A stretch of DNA of 63,985 bases from Chloroflexota bacterium (GTDB lineage Bacteria > Chloroflexota > Anaerolineae > Aggregatilineales > UBA2796), in contig JAJPHV010000011.1 of NCBI GenBank assembly GCA_021325095.1, positions 1-63,985 on the forward strand, read 5' to 3'. Position 1 is the first letter of the stretch; every line of letters begins with the position of its first letter. A program made the translations under genes and the position numbers. Below are positions 50,374 through 61,245 of this stretch, piece after piece. Below the pieces are notes generated by a model that ran no database searches, had not been told where the DNA came from, and saw only the letters and a list, made by a program, of their open reading frames with translations.

Positions 50374-51756
50374 ATGGATAAGCGAGTGGTCGAATTCATA
50401 CGGACGCTGCGTGCGGCGGGCGTGCGCATCTCGGTGGCCGAAAGCGCCGACGCGATGGATGCCGTCAATACAATTGGCGTGTTCGAGCGCGACATCTTTC
50501 GCAATGCGCTGAAGACCACACTCGTCAAGGAGAAGGACGACGGGCCAACCTTTGAACACTTCTTCCCGCTGTTCTTCGAGACCGGCGCGCCGCCCATGTT
50601 CAACATGGAGCAGGAACTCTCGCCGGAGCAGCAAAACATGTTGCAGCAGGCCCTCCAATCGATGATGGGCAACGTGGAAGCGCTACAGCAGTTGCTGCAA
50701 CAGTTGATGAAAGGCCAGCAGTTCAGCCAGGATCAGCTCGATCAACTCGGCCAGATGGTCGGCCTGCCCGATGCCAACAGCCAGTACCAGGACAGCTACT
50801 ACCAGCGCATGATGCAGCGCGCCCTAGGGATGCAGCAGTTGGACGAACTGCTCGAACAGTTGCAAGAGGCACTTGAAGCGCTGGGCATGAGCGAGGAAGC
50901 CATCGAGCAGATCATGGAGATGATGCAGGCCAACCGCGAGGCGCTGGCCGAGCAAATCTCAAAATACGTGGGCAGCAGCATCGCCCGGAACATGGCCGAG
51001 CAGCCCCCGCCCGAGCCGCAAGACCTGATGAATACGCCCTTTCAGTACCTTAGCTCGGAGGACGCTGATGCGCTCCGTGACGAACTCAAACGCCTGGCAG
51101 CGCGCCTGCGCAGCCGTTCGGCGCTGCGCCAGAAGCGGGCCAAAGATGGCAACCCCGACCCGAAGGGCACCATCCGCAACAACCTGCGCTACGGCGGCGT
51201 GCCAATGGAGATCAAGTTCCGGGATCGCCACCTGAAGCCCCGGCTCGTCCTGATCTGCGACATTTCTACGTCGATGCGCTACTGCGCGGAGTTCATGCTG
51301 ACCCTGCTCTACGAATTGCAGGATCAGGTCGCCAAGACGCGCAGCTTCATCTTCATCGACGACATGCACGAGATCAGCGATTTCTTCAAGGCGGATCGGC
51401 CAGAGGTCGCTGTGCAGAACGTGCTGAACACGCACCGCCCCGGCTCGTACAACACGGACCTGGGCAACAGCCTGCAAACGTTTTTTAACGAGAATTTGGA
51501 TGCGCTGGACAGCCGCACGACGGTCATCATCCTGGGCGATGGGCGCAACAACTACAACGACCCGCGTCTTGATCTGGCTTACGACATGCGCCGCCGCTCG
51601 CGCCGCCTGCTCTGGTTTAACCCTGAGCCGGAAAGCCAATGGTCAATCGGCGACAGCGACATGCACCAGTACGCGCCCATCAGCAGCGGGGTCTACCAGG
51701 TGCGCAACCTGGCCCAACTGGTTGACGCCATTGACCGCATCATGGCCGACGGCTGA
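50374..51756 (+). CDS. CoxE-like VWA-domain protein
   Basis: 460 residues. The N-terminus (FIRTLRAAGVRISVAESADAMDAVN) and the late VWA domain (about residue 285 on: RLVLICDISTSMRYCAEFML, a DISTS MIDAS) fit the CoxE/YehP group that partners MoxR ATPases. The middle is a long Gln/Met/Glu-rich helical region (residues about 80-200). No signal peptide. Such pairs insert or remodel metal cofactors or enzyme complexes; the client here is unknown. Confidence 0.9.
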   Translation: MDKRVVEFIRTLRAAGVRISVAESADAMDAVNTIGVFERDIFRNALKTTLVKEKDDGPTFEHFFPLFFETGAPPMFNMEQELSPEQQNMLQQALQSMMGNVEALQQLLQQLMKGQQFSQDQLDQLGQMVGLPDANSQYQDSYYQRMMQRALGMQQLDELLEQLQEALEALGMSEEAIEQIMEMMQANREALAEQISKYVGSSIARNMAEQPPPEPQDLMNTPFQYLSSEDADALRDELKRLAARLRSRSALRQKRAKDGNPDPKGTIRNNLRYGGVPMEIKFRDRHLKPRLVLICDISTSMRYCAEFMLTLLYELQDQVAKTRSFIFIDDMHEISDFFKADRPEVAVQNVLNTHRPGSYNTDLGNSLQTFFNENLDALDSRTTVIILGDGRNNYNDPRLDLAYDMRRRSRRLLWFNPEPESQWSIGDSDMHQYAPISSGVYQVRNLAQLVDAIDRIMADG

Positions 51757-51825
51757 CCAGCAAAGGTGTCCTTCTCAGCGTTTACCTCCTGAAAGATCAA
51801 TCTCGCGGGATACAGCGCCCACCAG

Positions 51826-51866
51826 TTCCCCCTCTCCAACTGGAGAGGGGGTCAGGGGGTGAGGTG
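51826..51866 (+). repeat. Single C-rich palindromic repeat unit
   Basis: TTCCCCCTCTCCAACTGGAGAGGGGG followed by TCAGGGGGTGAGGT, between the VWA and GCS2 genes. Confidence 0.75.
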
Positions 51867-51963
51867 GTTCCCCGTCCTCTCGTCAACTTTGATACTTGCC
51901 GGAAACTGCGCGCCGTAGTAGCTTTGTCTCAGACAATCATTGGCGCTCGTGCGGAGGCTTTCG

Positions 51964-53121
51964 TTGATCACGCGACCCCCTCTGACGTTGGGCATCGAAG
52001 AAGAATACATGATCCTCGACCCGCAAACGCGGGCGCTGACCTCCTACGTCCAGGAGATGTTGAATCAGGGCCGCGAAATCCTGGGTGATCAGCTCAAAGC
52101 CGAATTTATGCAGTCGCAGATCGAGGTGGGCAGCCGTGTCTGCGCCAATGTTGAGGAAGCGCGCGCCGACCTGATCCGCCTGCGGCGTGCCGTCAGCGAG
52201 GTCGCCGCGCACAACGGCAAAGTCATCGCGGCAGCAGCCACCCATCCCTTTTCCAGATGGCGCGACCAGGAGATTACCGAGGGCGAGCGCTACCAGGACC
52301 TGCACACCGATATGCAGGACGTGGCACGCCGATTGTTGATCTTCGGGATGCATGTGCATCTCGGCTTTGGGCAGGACGATGCAGCGCGGGCGCTGATCAT
52401 CGACATCATGAACCAGATTCGCTACTTCCTGCCGCACGTCCTGGCGCTGTCCACCAGCTCACCGTTCTTTCACGGGCGCGAAACCGGGCTGAAAAGCTAC
52501 CGGAGTGTCATCTTCGAGAGCCTGCCACGCACAGGTATTCCGCCGCTCCTGAGTAGCTACGAGGAATATGACCGGATCGTGACCGTACTGGCGAAGGCAG
52601 GCTCGCTCGGCAAGGGTGGCGGCAAAGACCCGACCAAAATCTGGTGGGATGCCCGGCCCAACCCCCGTCTCGGCACGCTCGAAATACGCATCGCCGACAT
52701 CTGCACGACGGTAGACGAGGCCATCTGCATCACGGCGGTCATTCAATCGCTGGCCGCCAAGCTCTTCAAACTGCGTATGAACAACCGCACCTGGCGGCTG
52801 TATCGCAGCGAGTTGATCCAGGAAAACAAATGGCGAGCCGCCCGGTATGGCATCGATGGCTCGCTGATCGATTTCGGCATTGAGGAGGCCATCCCGGTTC
52901 CGTCCCTGTGGGCCGAGATTCTGGAATTGCTGGACGACGTGCTGGACGACCTGGGCACGCGCAAAGAGGTGGAGTACGTCAACACGATTTTGCAGCACGG
53001 GACAAGCGCAGACCGCCAATTGGCGACCTACCGCCAGGCCATCACTGGCGGCGACAGCCAGGAACAGGCGCTTATCAAAGTCACCGATCAATTGATTGCC
53101 GAGACACGCCAGGGCCTTTAG
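51964..53121 (+). CDS. GCS2-family carboxylate-amine ligase (YbdK-like)
   Basis: 385 residues. LTLGIEEEYMILDPQTRALTS at the N-terminus, HVHLGFG, and the RPNPRLGTLEIRIAD motif define the glutamate-cysteine ligase 2 fold, which forms gamma-glutamyl amide bonds with ATP; the in vivo substrates of these YbdK-type proteins are mostly unknown. Start TTG 51964 is chosen because GCGGAGG lies 7 nt upstream; TTG 51940 has no such signal. Confidence 0.9.
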   Translation: MITRPPLTLGIEEEYMILDPQTRALTSYVQEMLNQGREILGDQLKAEFMQSQIEVGSRVCANVEEARADLIRLRRAVSEVAAHNGKVIAAAATHPFSRWRDQEITEGERYQDLHTDMQDVARRLLIFGMHVHLGFGQDDAARALIIDIMNQIRYFLPHVLALSTSSPFFHGRETGLKSYRSVIFESLPRTGIPPLLSSYEEYDRIVTVLAKAGSLGKGGGKDPTKIWWDARPNPRLGTLEIRIADICTTVDEAICITAVIQSLAAKLFKLRMNNRTWRLYRSELIQENKWRAARYGIDGSLIDFGIEEAIPVPSLWAEILELLDDVLDDLGTRKEVEYVNTILQHGTSADRQLATYRQAITGGDSQEQALIKVTDQLIAETRQGL

Positions 53122-53151
53122 CCCGGCACGACAACCACAAGGAGGGCCGGA

Positions 53152-53445
53152 ATGATTACTGCAATCGTGCTGATCAACGTCGAGCGAACGAAGGTGGACG
53201 AGGTGGCGCAGCGCCTGCTGGCGCTGGACGGCGTGACCGAAGCCTTTTCGGTGGCCGGGCAGTACGACCTGGTAGCCCTGCTGCGCACCAAAACCAACGA
53301 GCAGATTGCCGACCTCGTGACCTCTCGTATCCTCGACATTCCGCACATCACGCGCACCGAGACGCTCATGGCGTTCAAGGCATTCTCGCGCGATGACCTG
53401 GGGGCCATGTTCTCGATTGGCAACGACGAGTCGCAAAGTACCTGA
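53152..53445 (+). CDS. Stand-alone AsnC/Lrp ligand-binding (RAM) domain protein
   Basis: 97 residues with the alpha-beta RAM fold: ITAIVLINVERTKVDEVAQRLLAL, VAGQYDLVALLRTK and TRTETLMAFKAFS. There is no HTH domain, so it cannot bind DNA alone; stand-alone RAM domains may sense amino acids and mix with full-length Lrp proteins. AAGGAGGG precedes the ATG, 30 nt after the GCS2 gene. Confidence 0.88.
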   Translation: MITAIVLINVERTKVDEVAQRLLALDGVTEAFSVAGQYDLVALLRTKTNEQIADLVTSRILDIPHITRTETLMAFKAFSRDDLGAMFSIGNDESQST

Positions 53446-53475
53446 GGTACGCGGTGTTGCCCCTTTGGCCCTCGT

Positions 53476-54183
53476 CTAGCTCTTTGGCTCAGACCCACCT
53501 TCGGGCTGCGTTTTGGATGACTCTGAGGAAGGCGAGAGCGAGCCAGTTTTCGCCGGGGAAGCGTTGGGTTGGATAATGGTCTGCGAGGGTGATGGGGGTG
53601 GCTCTGCCATGCTTTGCGCGGGCGAAGAAGGGGCTGGTGGCTGCGTTGCGCTCAGGGCGGCGGGCTGGAAATAGACCCGCATGATCATCTGGCCGAGCCG
53701 GATTTCGTCGCCATCACGCAGCTTGTGTGGTTTTTGTGCGGGCAGCCGCGTCCCATTCAGAAACGTCCCATTGCTGCTGCCCAGGTCCCACAGGTCGAGT
53801 CGCTGTTCCGCCTCGGCGTAGCGGATGGCAGCGTGCCGCCGGCTGACGCCCATCCGGTAGCCTGCAAAGGGCGTCAAGTCGATGTCGGGCATGGCCCCCG
53901 TAGCCGGGTCGCGCCGCCCGAAGATCATTTCCGACTTCGGCTTCACCAGAAGTGCCTCGGCGCCGCCGATCTCAATGCGGAGCGTCGCCCCAGAGCTGAA
54001 AACGTCCGTCGCTGCACCTTCGATCAGGTTCGTGACCGAACTGCCGGGCACGTCCACAGGCTCCTCTTTGGAGCCGATGTTCCTTGTTCCAATTGGGGCG
54101 CCACCCAGCAAGCTGGCTCCGCAGTTTTCACAGAAGATGACCCCCGGTTTGTTATGGTGGGAGCAGTTTGGACAGACTTCCAT
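53476..54183 (-). CDS. Zinc-ribbon and FHA-domain protein
   Basis: 235 residues. The N-terminus is a zinc ribbon (CPNCSHHNKPGVIFCENCG); the FHA domain spans about 85-195 with the phosphothreonine-binding GRR, SRRHAAI and SSNGTFLNG motifs. The C-terminus is Pro/Ser-rich. It reads phosphorylated partners; no kinase is in the window. It is divergent from the two SLATT-like genes. Confidence 0.92.
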   Translation of the reverse strand: MEVCPNCSHHNKPGVIFCENCGASLLGGAPIGTRNIGSKEEPVDVPGSSVTNLIEGAATDVFSSGATLRIEIGGAEALLVKPKSEMIFGRRDPATGAMPDIDLTPFAGYRMGVSRRHAAIRYAEAEQRLDLWDLGSSNGTFLNGTRLPAQKPHKLRDGDEIRLGQMIMRVYFQPAALSATQPPAPSSPAQSMAEPPPSPSQTIIQPNASPAKTGSLSPSSESSKTQPEGGSEPKS

Positions 54184-54370
54184 GCAGTTCCCCTTTTAGC
54201 CAACGTGCGCGCTTGCTGCGGGCGGGCACGGCATCCGGCCCATAGCCTTAGCAGCGATCTTAACGATCTGAGAAAACCTGCTCCTAGTGTAGATTAATTT
54301 CAGCGAATTGCCAATCAACCGGCTGAGGGCACTCTATAGATAGCATCACTCCGTAGCATTCGCGGCAGAC

Positions 54371-54399
54371 TTGACAGCATTGGCAACGCCCCCTATAAC
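54371..54399 (+). promoter_or_regulatory. Promoter of the two SLATT-like genes
   Basis: TTGACA (54371-54376), 17-nt spacer, TATAAC (54394-54399), 55 nt before the ATG at 54455. Confidence 0.7.
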
Positions 54400-54454
54400 T
54401 TACTTTCAATCCGATAGACCGAATTTGCATTCGCATTGTCATCAGGAGTTAGCG

Positions 54455-55180
54455 ATGAGTGAACAATCATCGTCGGACGCTCCCACCACAACGGTAGCGC
54501 CGAGCACTGCCGGGACACCGCCCCCACCGCCCACGATGCCGTCGTCTGCCGCACCAGGCAAGCCGCAGCCCATCGCGCCCATCTCGCAACAATCGCGCAA
54601 ATTCCGCGAGGGCTGGCCCAGTTGGGCCAAGCAGCTGCCCCGCCTAAGATTTCCACCGCCCGACCCCAACTTTCAATTGATCGATCTGGCAAAGCTGCGC
54701 GAGGTACTGAAAGATGCCGATCCGCAGGCGGTGCAGCGCATTGAGCGCGACATCGCCTTCCTGGATCACGAACTGCTCCGCCTCTTCCGCGAGCGCGATT
54801 ACGAGGCAGCCGTCCAGCAAAACCGTTATCGTCTGTACCAGATTAGTTATATTTTGCTGGCTGCTCTGGCGACCTTGATCGGGTCGCTGCAAACGTTGGC
54901 ACTGAATGCAAACCGCCAGTTGCTGCCCTGGTTCGCCTTCGCGGAAACGCTCGTCGCGCTGCTGGCGACGTTCCTGGCGACCATCAGCGGGCGGGAGCCG
55001 CCGCTGCCACTGTACCTGAACAACCGCCGCCGCGCCGAAAGCCTGCGCCGCGAATACTTCCGCTACTTGATGAACATGCCACCCTACGACGCCGTTGATG
55101 GCCCTGATCGCCGCATGATGCTATCGGCGCGTGCCGCAGACATTAACCGGGGTGTTTTTCCAGATGAAGGCACGAGCTAA
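54455..55180 (+). CDS. DUF4231/SLATT-like 2-TM protein
   Basis: 241 residues. A Pro/Ser-rich N-terminus is followed by a helical region, two closely spaced membrane helices (YQISYILLAALATLIGSLQTLAL, WFAFAETLVALLATFLATISG) and a C-terminal RRRAESLRREYFRYLMN signature. That is the DUF4231 pattern, a SLATT-class domain proposed as a membrane effector in bacterial conflict systems. ATG 54455 has AGGAG upstream. No SMODS or SLOG sensor is adjacent, so a defence role is only a possibility. Confidence 0.65.
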   Translation: MSEQSSSDAPTTTVAPSTAGTPPPPPTMPSSAAPGKPQPIAPISQQSRKFREGWPSWAKQLPRLRFPPPDPNFQLIDLAKLREVLKDADPQAVQRIERDIAFLDHELLRLFRERDYEAAVQQNRYRLYQISYILLAALATLIGSLQTLALNANRQLLPWFAFAETLVALLATFLATISGREPPLPLYLNNRRRAESLRREYFRYLMNMPPYDAVDGPDRRMMLSARAADINRGVFPDEGTS

Positions 55181-55203
55181 AGCCTGGGTGAAGGAGCCAT
55201 AGC

Positions 55204-55929
55204 ATGTCGCAGCTTAATCGCAAAGAAATGGAAGCGCTGTACAAGATGTTCGACCAGTTCGCCCTGGAAGATCAGCGGCGCTTTTACGAGAATGCGGTCA
55301 GCAAATATCGCAAGTCCGCGATGCAGGTCAATACTTATCGCGCATTGTTTTCCTTGCTCACCGGGCTGGCTTCTGCGCTGGCCGGCGTCCTGGTGGCGAC
55401 GGCCATTCCGTCGGGGCAGTGTGTGCCCGGCGATGCGATGTGCAGCATTCTCAGTGGTGTGGTCATTGTATTGCTCATTCTGTCGGTGGTCGCGCCCGCC
55501 ATTGGCGGAGCTTTTGGCACGCTGGCCGACCTTTACCAGTGGGATCGGCTGGTCACAGTGTACAGTAACTCCCTGGAAAACATTGAAGTCGCCGACGCCC
55601 GTTCCCCCGACCCGGAAATGGAGGACACAAAATACCGGGCGGCGCTTCTCGCCTACGCCGATGGCACGCTTTCGGTCATGCGGGACGAATCAGCGCAGTG
55701 GGGCCAGTTGATCCGTACCCCACCTCAACTCGAAAAATTCCTGGAAGCGGAAGAAGAAAAGGCGGCAAAAGCCGGCGGCCAACCGCTTGAGTTCGGCGCG
55801 CAGGTCGCCACGACGCCGTCTCCCCAAGCGCCCGCCGCCCAACCTCCTGCGCCGGCTGCCGCGCCCGCTTCCGACGCCACGCCACCGCCACCGCCCATCG
55901 ATCCGAACGACCCGACCACAGCCGGGTAA
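55204..55929 (+). CDS. Second SLATT-like 2-TM protein with Pro/Ala-rich tail
   Basis: 241 residues. An N-terminal helical segment (FYENAVSKYRKSAMQVNTYR) precedes two membrane helices (ALFSLLTGLASALAGVLVATA, ILSGVVIVLLILSVVAPAIGG), then a helical region (WDRLVTVYSNSLENIEVA) and a Pro/Ala-rich tail. General layout matches SLATT proteins but motifs are weaker than in its neighbour. It starts 23 nt downstream of the first gene and is followed by a strong terminator. Confidence 0.55.
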   Translation: MSQLNRKEMEALYKMFDQFALEDQRRFYENAVSKYRKSAMQVNTYRALFSLLTGLASALAGVLVATAIPSGQCVPGDAMCSILSGVVIVLLILSVVAPAIGGAFGTLADLYQWDRLVTVYSNSLENIEVADARSPDPEMEDTKYRAALLAYADGTLSVMRDESAQWGQLIRTPPQLEKFLEAEEEKAAKAGGQPLEFGAQVATTPSPQAPAAQPPAPAAAPASDATPPPPPIDPNDPTTAG

Positions 55930-55931
55930 AC

Positions 55932-55979
55932 TGCCTGGCTTCCCTCCCATCGGGGAGGAAAGCCAGGCATTCAGTTTTT
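55932..55979 (+). terminator. Rho-independent terminator of the SLATT-like operon
   Basis: TGCCTGGCTT-CCTCCC and GGGGAGG-AAAGCCAGGCA form a long hairpin (55932-55969) followed by TTCAGTTTTT. Confidence 0.85.
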
Positions 55980-56009
55980 CAGTTTCAGTTCGAGGTTCAG
56001 GCTGCGTGC

Positions 56010-56240
56010 TCAAGCGGTGGGCAGATACCCTGTCCTCGATCCGCCTTCCTCCGCAATGGCATCCAGCGCGGCCTGGGCCGCGGCGCGCTGGACTTCGGCC
56101 CAGCCCTCCTCGGTTGCCATCCGTTCCAGGTGCAGCCATATGGCGGCCTGAGCCTCTTCATCCAATGTCACCCAGGCTGCCACGATCCGGATCGGTTCCT
56201 CACTCAGCATGTCTTCCCAGAATTCTTCCAGCCAGTCCAT
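56010..56240 (-). CDS. Small acidic hypothetical protein downstream of pyrG
   Basis: 76 residues, helical and acidic (MDWLEEFWEDMLSEEPIRI, HLERMATEEGWAEVQRAAAQ). AAGGGA precedes the ATG, 21 nt after the pyrG stop, so it is probably cotranscribed. No family recognised. Confidence 0.5.
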   Translation of the reverse strand: MDWLEEFWEDMLSEEPIRIVAAWVTLDEEAQAAIWLHLERMATEEGWAEVQRAAAQAALDAIAEEGGSRTGYLPTA

Positions 56241-56261
56241 GATCCCTTACCCGGTTGATGA

Positions 56262-57957
<1,696 letters not shown>

Positions 57958-58007
57958 TTGAGTTCGGGTATTTCACGTCGCGCGCTGGTTAGACCAGCCA
58001 TATAAGC

Positions 58008-58106
58008 TCATCCGTCCCGCGCCTTTTGTCTGGACAGATCGAACAGATCGAAACGAGCGAGGCGTTCTTCCACAACCGTACCGTCAGCTTTCCGTCGGTT
58101 CGCCAT
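58008..58106 (-). CDS. Doubtful 32-residue ORF upstream of pyrG
   Basis: MANRRKADGTVVEERLARF followed by DLFDLSRQKARDG, with an open frame extending upstream past weak start codons (LKGLKDVIQARLVLILI). Not recognised; it may be a decayed gene. The rest of 57958-58382 shows nothing supportable. Confidence 0.2.
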   Translation of the reverse strand: MANRRKADGTVVEERLARFDLFDLSRQKARDG

Positions 58107-58382
58107 AATCAAAATCAACACCAGCCGTGCCTGTATCACGTCCTTCAACCCTTTTAAGTTTTCAGCAATCGCTACTCGATTGAACCAGTGTGGCGCAATT
58201 CATCATTGAATTGCCCGACGTGAGGTCATAGCCTGTGGATGGCAGGATGATAACACACCCCGCCTGGCACGTCAATCCTGGGTGTGCTGTTTTTTCAGCC
58301 TCTGTGCTTATTCAGGGATTATTCGTCGCCGCCCCTCTGCGGTACAATACATTCCAACGCAAGGACAGGCACGGATACGAAA

Positions 58383-59561
58383 GTGACAAAGCCAATTTAC
58401 CTGGATCATGCCGCGACGACGCCAACCGATCCGCGTGTGGTCGAGGCCATGCTGCCCTATTTCACCGAGACATATGGCAATCCCTCCTCCACCCATCGCT
58501 TCGGGCGCTCGGCGGAGCGCGCCATCAATACGGCGCGCGAAACCATCGCGGGCATTCTGAACTGTTCCCCGCAAGAAATTGTCTTCACAAGCTGCGGCAC
58601 CGAAAGCGATAACCTGGCGCTGCGCGGCGCGGTGCTGGCTGCCCGTCGTCAGGGCAAACCCGCGCGGATTGTCACAGCGCGCAGCGAGCACCACGCCGTG
58701 TCTGTGACGGCGGAGCAGCTTGCCGGGACGGCGGGCGTTGGCGTGACCTGGCTGCCCGTCACGCGCGAGGGCCGTGTCACTGCCACCGCACTGTCGGAGC
58801 ATCTGACACCGGATACAACGCTCGTAAGCGTGATGTACGCTAACAATGAAGTCGGGACGATCCAGCCGATCCGCGATCTGGCCGAAGTCGCCCACACATG
58901 CGGAGCGCTGTTCCACACGGATGCGGTGCAGGCGGCAGGCCAGCTCTCGCTGGACGTGCAGGCGCTTGGCGTCGATCTGCTGTCGCTGTCGGCGCACAAG
59001 TTTTATGGGCCGAAGGGCGTCGGGCTGCTCTACGTCCGCAGCGGAACCGACCTCCTGCCGTCGCAAACCGGGGGCAGCCAGGAGAGCAACCTGCGCGCCG
59101 GGACGCACAACGTCCCGCTGATCGTGGGGATGGCAAAAGCGCTCGAACTGGCGTATAGTGATCTTGAAGCGCGTGCAGCCCAATTTCGCCGTTACCGGGA
59201 TCGTCTGATCGACGGTATTTTAAGTAGCGTGCTGGGTGTGCAGCTGACCGGCGCGCCGGGGCAAGATCGGCTGCCGAACCATGCCAGCTTTGTGCTGGAG
59301 GGTGTTGAAGCCAATGCCCTGCTCATGCACCTGGACATGAACGGCATTGCGGCCAGCAGCGGATCGGCCTGCAACACGGGCAACCCGCAGCCCTCCGAAG
59401 TGTTATTGTCGATGGGCTATCCGCCAGCGCTGGCGCTCGGCAGCTTGCGCCTGACGGTTGGACTGCACACCACCGATGCGGACATAGACCGTGTCCTTGC
59501 AATCTTGCCGGAAGCCGTGCAAAAGGTTCGGATGGTGCGGCAAGCACAGCTATCACAGTAG
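58383..59561 (+). CDS. iscS: Cysteine desulfurase (NifS/IscS class)
   Basis: 392 residues, PLP enzyme that takes sulfur from cysteine for tRNA thiolation and FeS assembly. YLDHAATTPTDPRVVEAMLPY at the N-terminus, PLP-lysine region LSLSAHKFYGPKG, and the active-site cysteine loop ASSGSACNTG are visible. GTG 58383 is chosen as start since conserved sequence begins there. Encoded near mnmA, its usual sulfur acceptor pathway. Confidence 0.95.
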   Translation: MTKPIYLDHAATTPTDPRVVEAMLPYFTETYGNPSSTHRFGRSAERAINTARETIAGILNCSPQEIVFTSCGTESDNLALRGAVLAARRQGKPARIVTARSEHHAVSVTAEQLAGTAGVGVTWLPVTREGRVTATALSEHLTPDTTLVSVMYANNEVGTIQPIRDLAEVAHTCGALFHTDAVQAAGQLSLDVQALGVDLLSLSAHKFYGPKGVGLLYVRSGTDLLPSQTGGSQESNLRAGTHNVPLIVGMAKALELAYSDLEARAAQFRRYRDRLIDGILSSVLGVQLTGAPGQDRLPNHASFVLEGVEANALLMHLDMNGIAASSGSACNTGNPQPSEVLLSMGYPPALALGSLRLTVGLHTTDADIDRVLAILPEAVQKVRMVRQAQLSQ

Positions 59562-59585
59562 TAGCGCAGTGTAGGACGGTGCTGC

Positions 59586-59867
59586 ATGACCCAAGACAGA
59601 CATTCCACCAATCTGAACGCCCTCCCGCCGGAGGAAATGTTGGGCTACGTCCTGGCCGATATGCGCTCCTATATCGGCATCGTCGGGGCCTGGGCCGAGG
59701 TGCTCTCCGGTGAGATTTACCAGGAATTGCGCCCTCAAGCCATCGAGGCTTTGCAAATCTGCGCCAAGAACATGCAGCTTTCCTACGACGAGATCAAGGC
59801 TTATCTCGCCGAGCATCAGAAGCTGCAAACGCAAGAACGCAGCGCCGAGCGCAAGCTGTCACAATAA
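59586..59867 (+). CDS. Hypothetical helical protein
   Basis: 93 residues. The segment MLGYVLADMRSYIGIVGAWAEVLSGE resembles in outline the helix of histidine-kinase dimerisation domains, but the phospho-accepting histidine is absent (Arg-Ser-Tyr in its place). The rest is helical and charged. 25 nt after iscS. Function unknown. Confidence 0.55.
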   Translation: MTQDRHSTNLNALPPEEMLGYVLADMRSYIGIVGAWAEVLSGEIYQELRPQAIEALQICAKNMQLSYDEIKAYLAEHQKLQTQERSAERKLSQ

Positions 59868-59872
59868 ACGTC

Positions 59873-59995
59873 AACCTCGGCCCCAACCCCGCCGATGAGT
59901 ACATCGGTTCCGCAAGCAGAGAGGGGAGCCAACGCTTGTGCTGTTATCTTCCCGCTCCCCCTCTCCGACTGGAGAAGGGGAGTGGGGGTGAGGTC
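59873..59995. repeat. Composite of two inverted C-rich repeat units, no cargo
   Basis: A minus-oriented, partly degenerate unit (59873-59930, ending CCGCAAGCAGAGAGGGGAGCC) faces a plus-oriented unit (59954-59995, GCTCCCCCTCTCC ... GGGGGTGAGGTC) across 23 nt. Same architecture as the DUF559 element with the gene missing. Confidence 0.65.
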
Positions 59996-60041
59996 AAAGG
60001 CCAATGTCCGTAACATTCTGTATTGTTAGGGTAAATCCGTA

Positions 60042-61124
60042 ATGGCAAAGCGTGTGGTCGTCGCCATGAGTGGCGGCGTGGATAGCTCCGTCGCGGCGGC
60101 GCTGCTGGTGGAGCAGGGTTACGATGTGATCGGCATGATGATGCGCCTCTGGTCGGAAGACGGCGAAAACGCGAGTGGCTCCAACCGCTGCTGCACGCCC
60201 GACCAGATGAACGACGCGCGCGCCATCGCCGATAAACTGGACATTCCGTTCTACGTGCTGGATACGCAGTCCGTCTTTAAGGGCGCGATTGTCCAGTTCT
60301 TCCTCGACCAGTATAGCCAGGGCGTCACGCCCAACCCGTGCCTGGAATGCAATCGCCACATCCGTTTTGAGTGGCTGCTGAACAATGCGCTGGCGCTCGA
60401 TGCCGACTACCTGGCGACGGGGCATTATGCGCGCCTCCGGCAGGCGTCGGACGGCACGTTCCAACTCTTGAAGGGGCTGGACGACGCCAAAGACCAGAGC
60501 TACGTGCTGAGCGTCCTGGGCCAGGAGCAGCTATCGCACGCCCTGTTCCCGGTGGGCGAGTACACCAAGCCGCAGGTACGCGAACTGGCCGCAAAGTTCG
60601 GGCTGAACGTCGCCTCCAAGCACGACAGCCAGGATTTGTGCTTCCTGTCCGACGGCGATTACCGCCGCTTCCTTCGCCAGTACCGCCCGCAGATCGCGCA
60701 GCCGGGGCCGATCATGAACCGCGCCGGGGAAGTCCTGGGCCAGCACAGCGGCCTGCCCGATTACACGATTGGGCAGCGCAAGGGACTGGGTTTGTCGTCG
60801 CCGGAACCGCTCTACGTCCTGGCAACCGACCCCCACCGCAACGCCCTGATCGTGGGCACGCAGGCCGAACTCGGCTCGGATCACCTGACGGCAGCGCGCG
60901 TCAACTGGATCGCGGGCAGCCCACCGCCGGAGCCGATCCGTGCACAGGTCAAGATTCGCTACAAGGCGCAGCCTGCGCAGGCGGCAGTCACGCCGCTGCC
61001 AAATGCGCGCGTGTGCGTGCAGTTCGACGAGCGCCTGCGGGACATCACACCCGGCCAGGGCGCGATCTTCTACGACGGCGATGTGTGTCTGGGCGGTGGG
61101 ATCATCGAGCGGCAGGCCAATTGA
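60042..61124 (+). CDS. mnmA: tRNA-specific 2-thiouridylase
   Basis: 360 residues; thiolates U34 of Lys, Glu and Gln tRNAs. PP-loop [14 protein letters not shown], catalytic cysteines in [14 protein letters not shown] and [13 protein letters not shown], and the C-terminal beta-barrel are present. The cysteine desulfurase two genes upstream supplies persulfide sulfur. Confidence 0.97.
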   Translation: MAKRVVVAMSGGVDSSVAAALLVEQGYDVIGMMMRLWSEDGENASGSNRCCTPDQMNDARAIADKLDIPFYVLDTQSVFKGAIVQFFLDQYSQGVTPNPCLECNRHIRFEWLLNNALALDADYLATGHYARLRQASDGTFQLLKGLDDAKDQSYVLSVLGQEQLSHALFPVGEYTKPQVRELAAKFGLNVASKHDSQDLCFLSDGDYRRFLRQYRPQIAQPGPIMNRAGEVLGQHSGLPDYTIGQRKGLGLSSPEPLYVLATDPHRNALIVGTQAELGSDHLTAARVNWIAGSPPPEPIRAQVKIRYKAQPAQAAVTPLPNARVCVQFDERLRDITPGQGAIFYDGDVCLGGGIIERQAN

Positions 61125-61245
61125 ACTCGTATATGACCTCAAAATTGACAATTTCCTCGAGCAAACAATCGAGGTAAAGAGCGATGTTTAGCCGATCCGG
61201 TAGATATTGTGGATCGGCGCAAAGAATGGATATTGGGTTCTCTTG

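Noticed and set aside
60371..61177. 268-codon ORF in another frame of mnmA
   Set aside because: Out-of-frame translation, rich in Arg/Pro/Ala; mnmA frame is certain.
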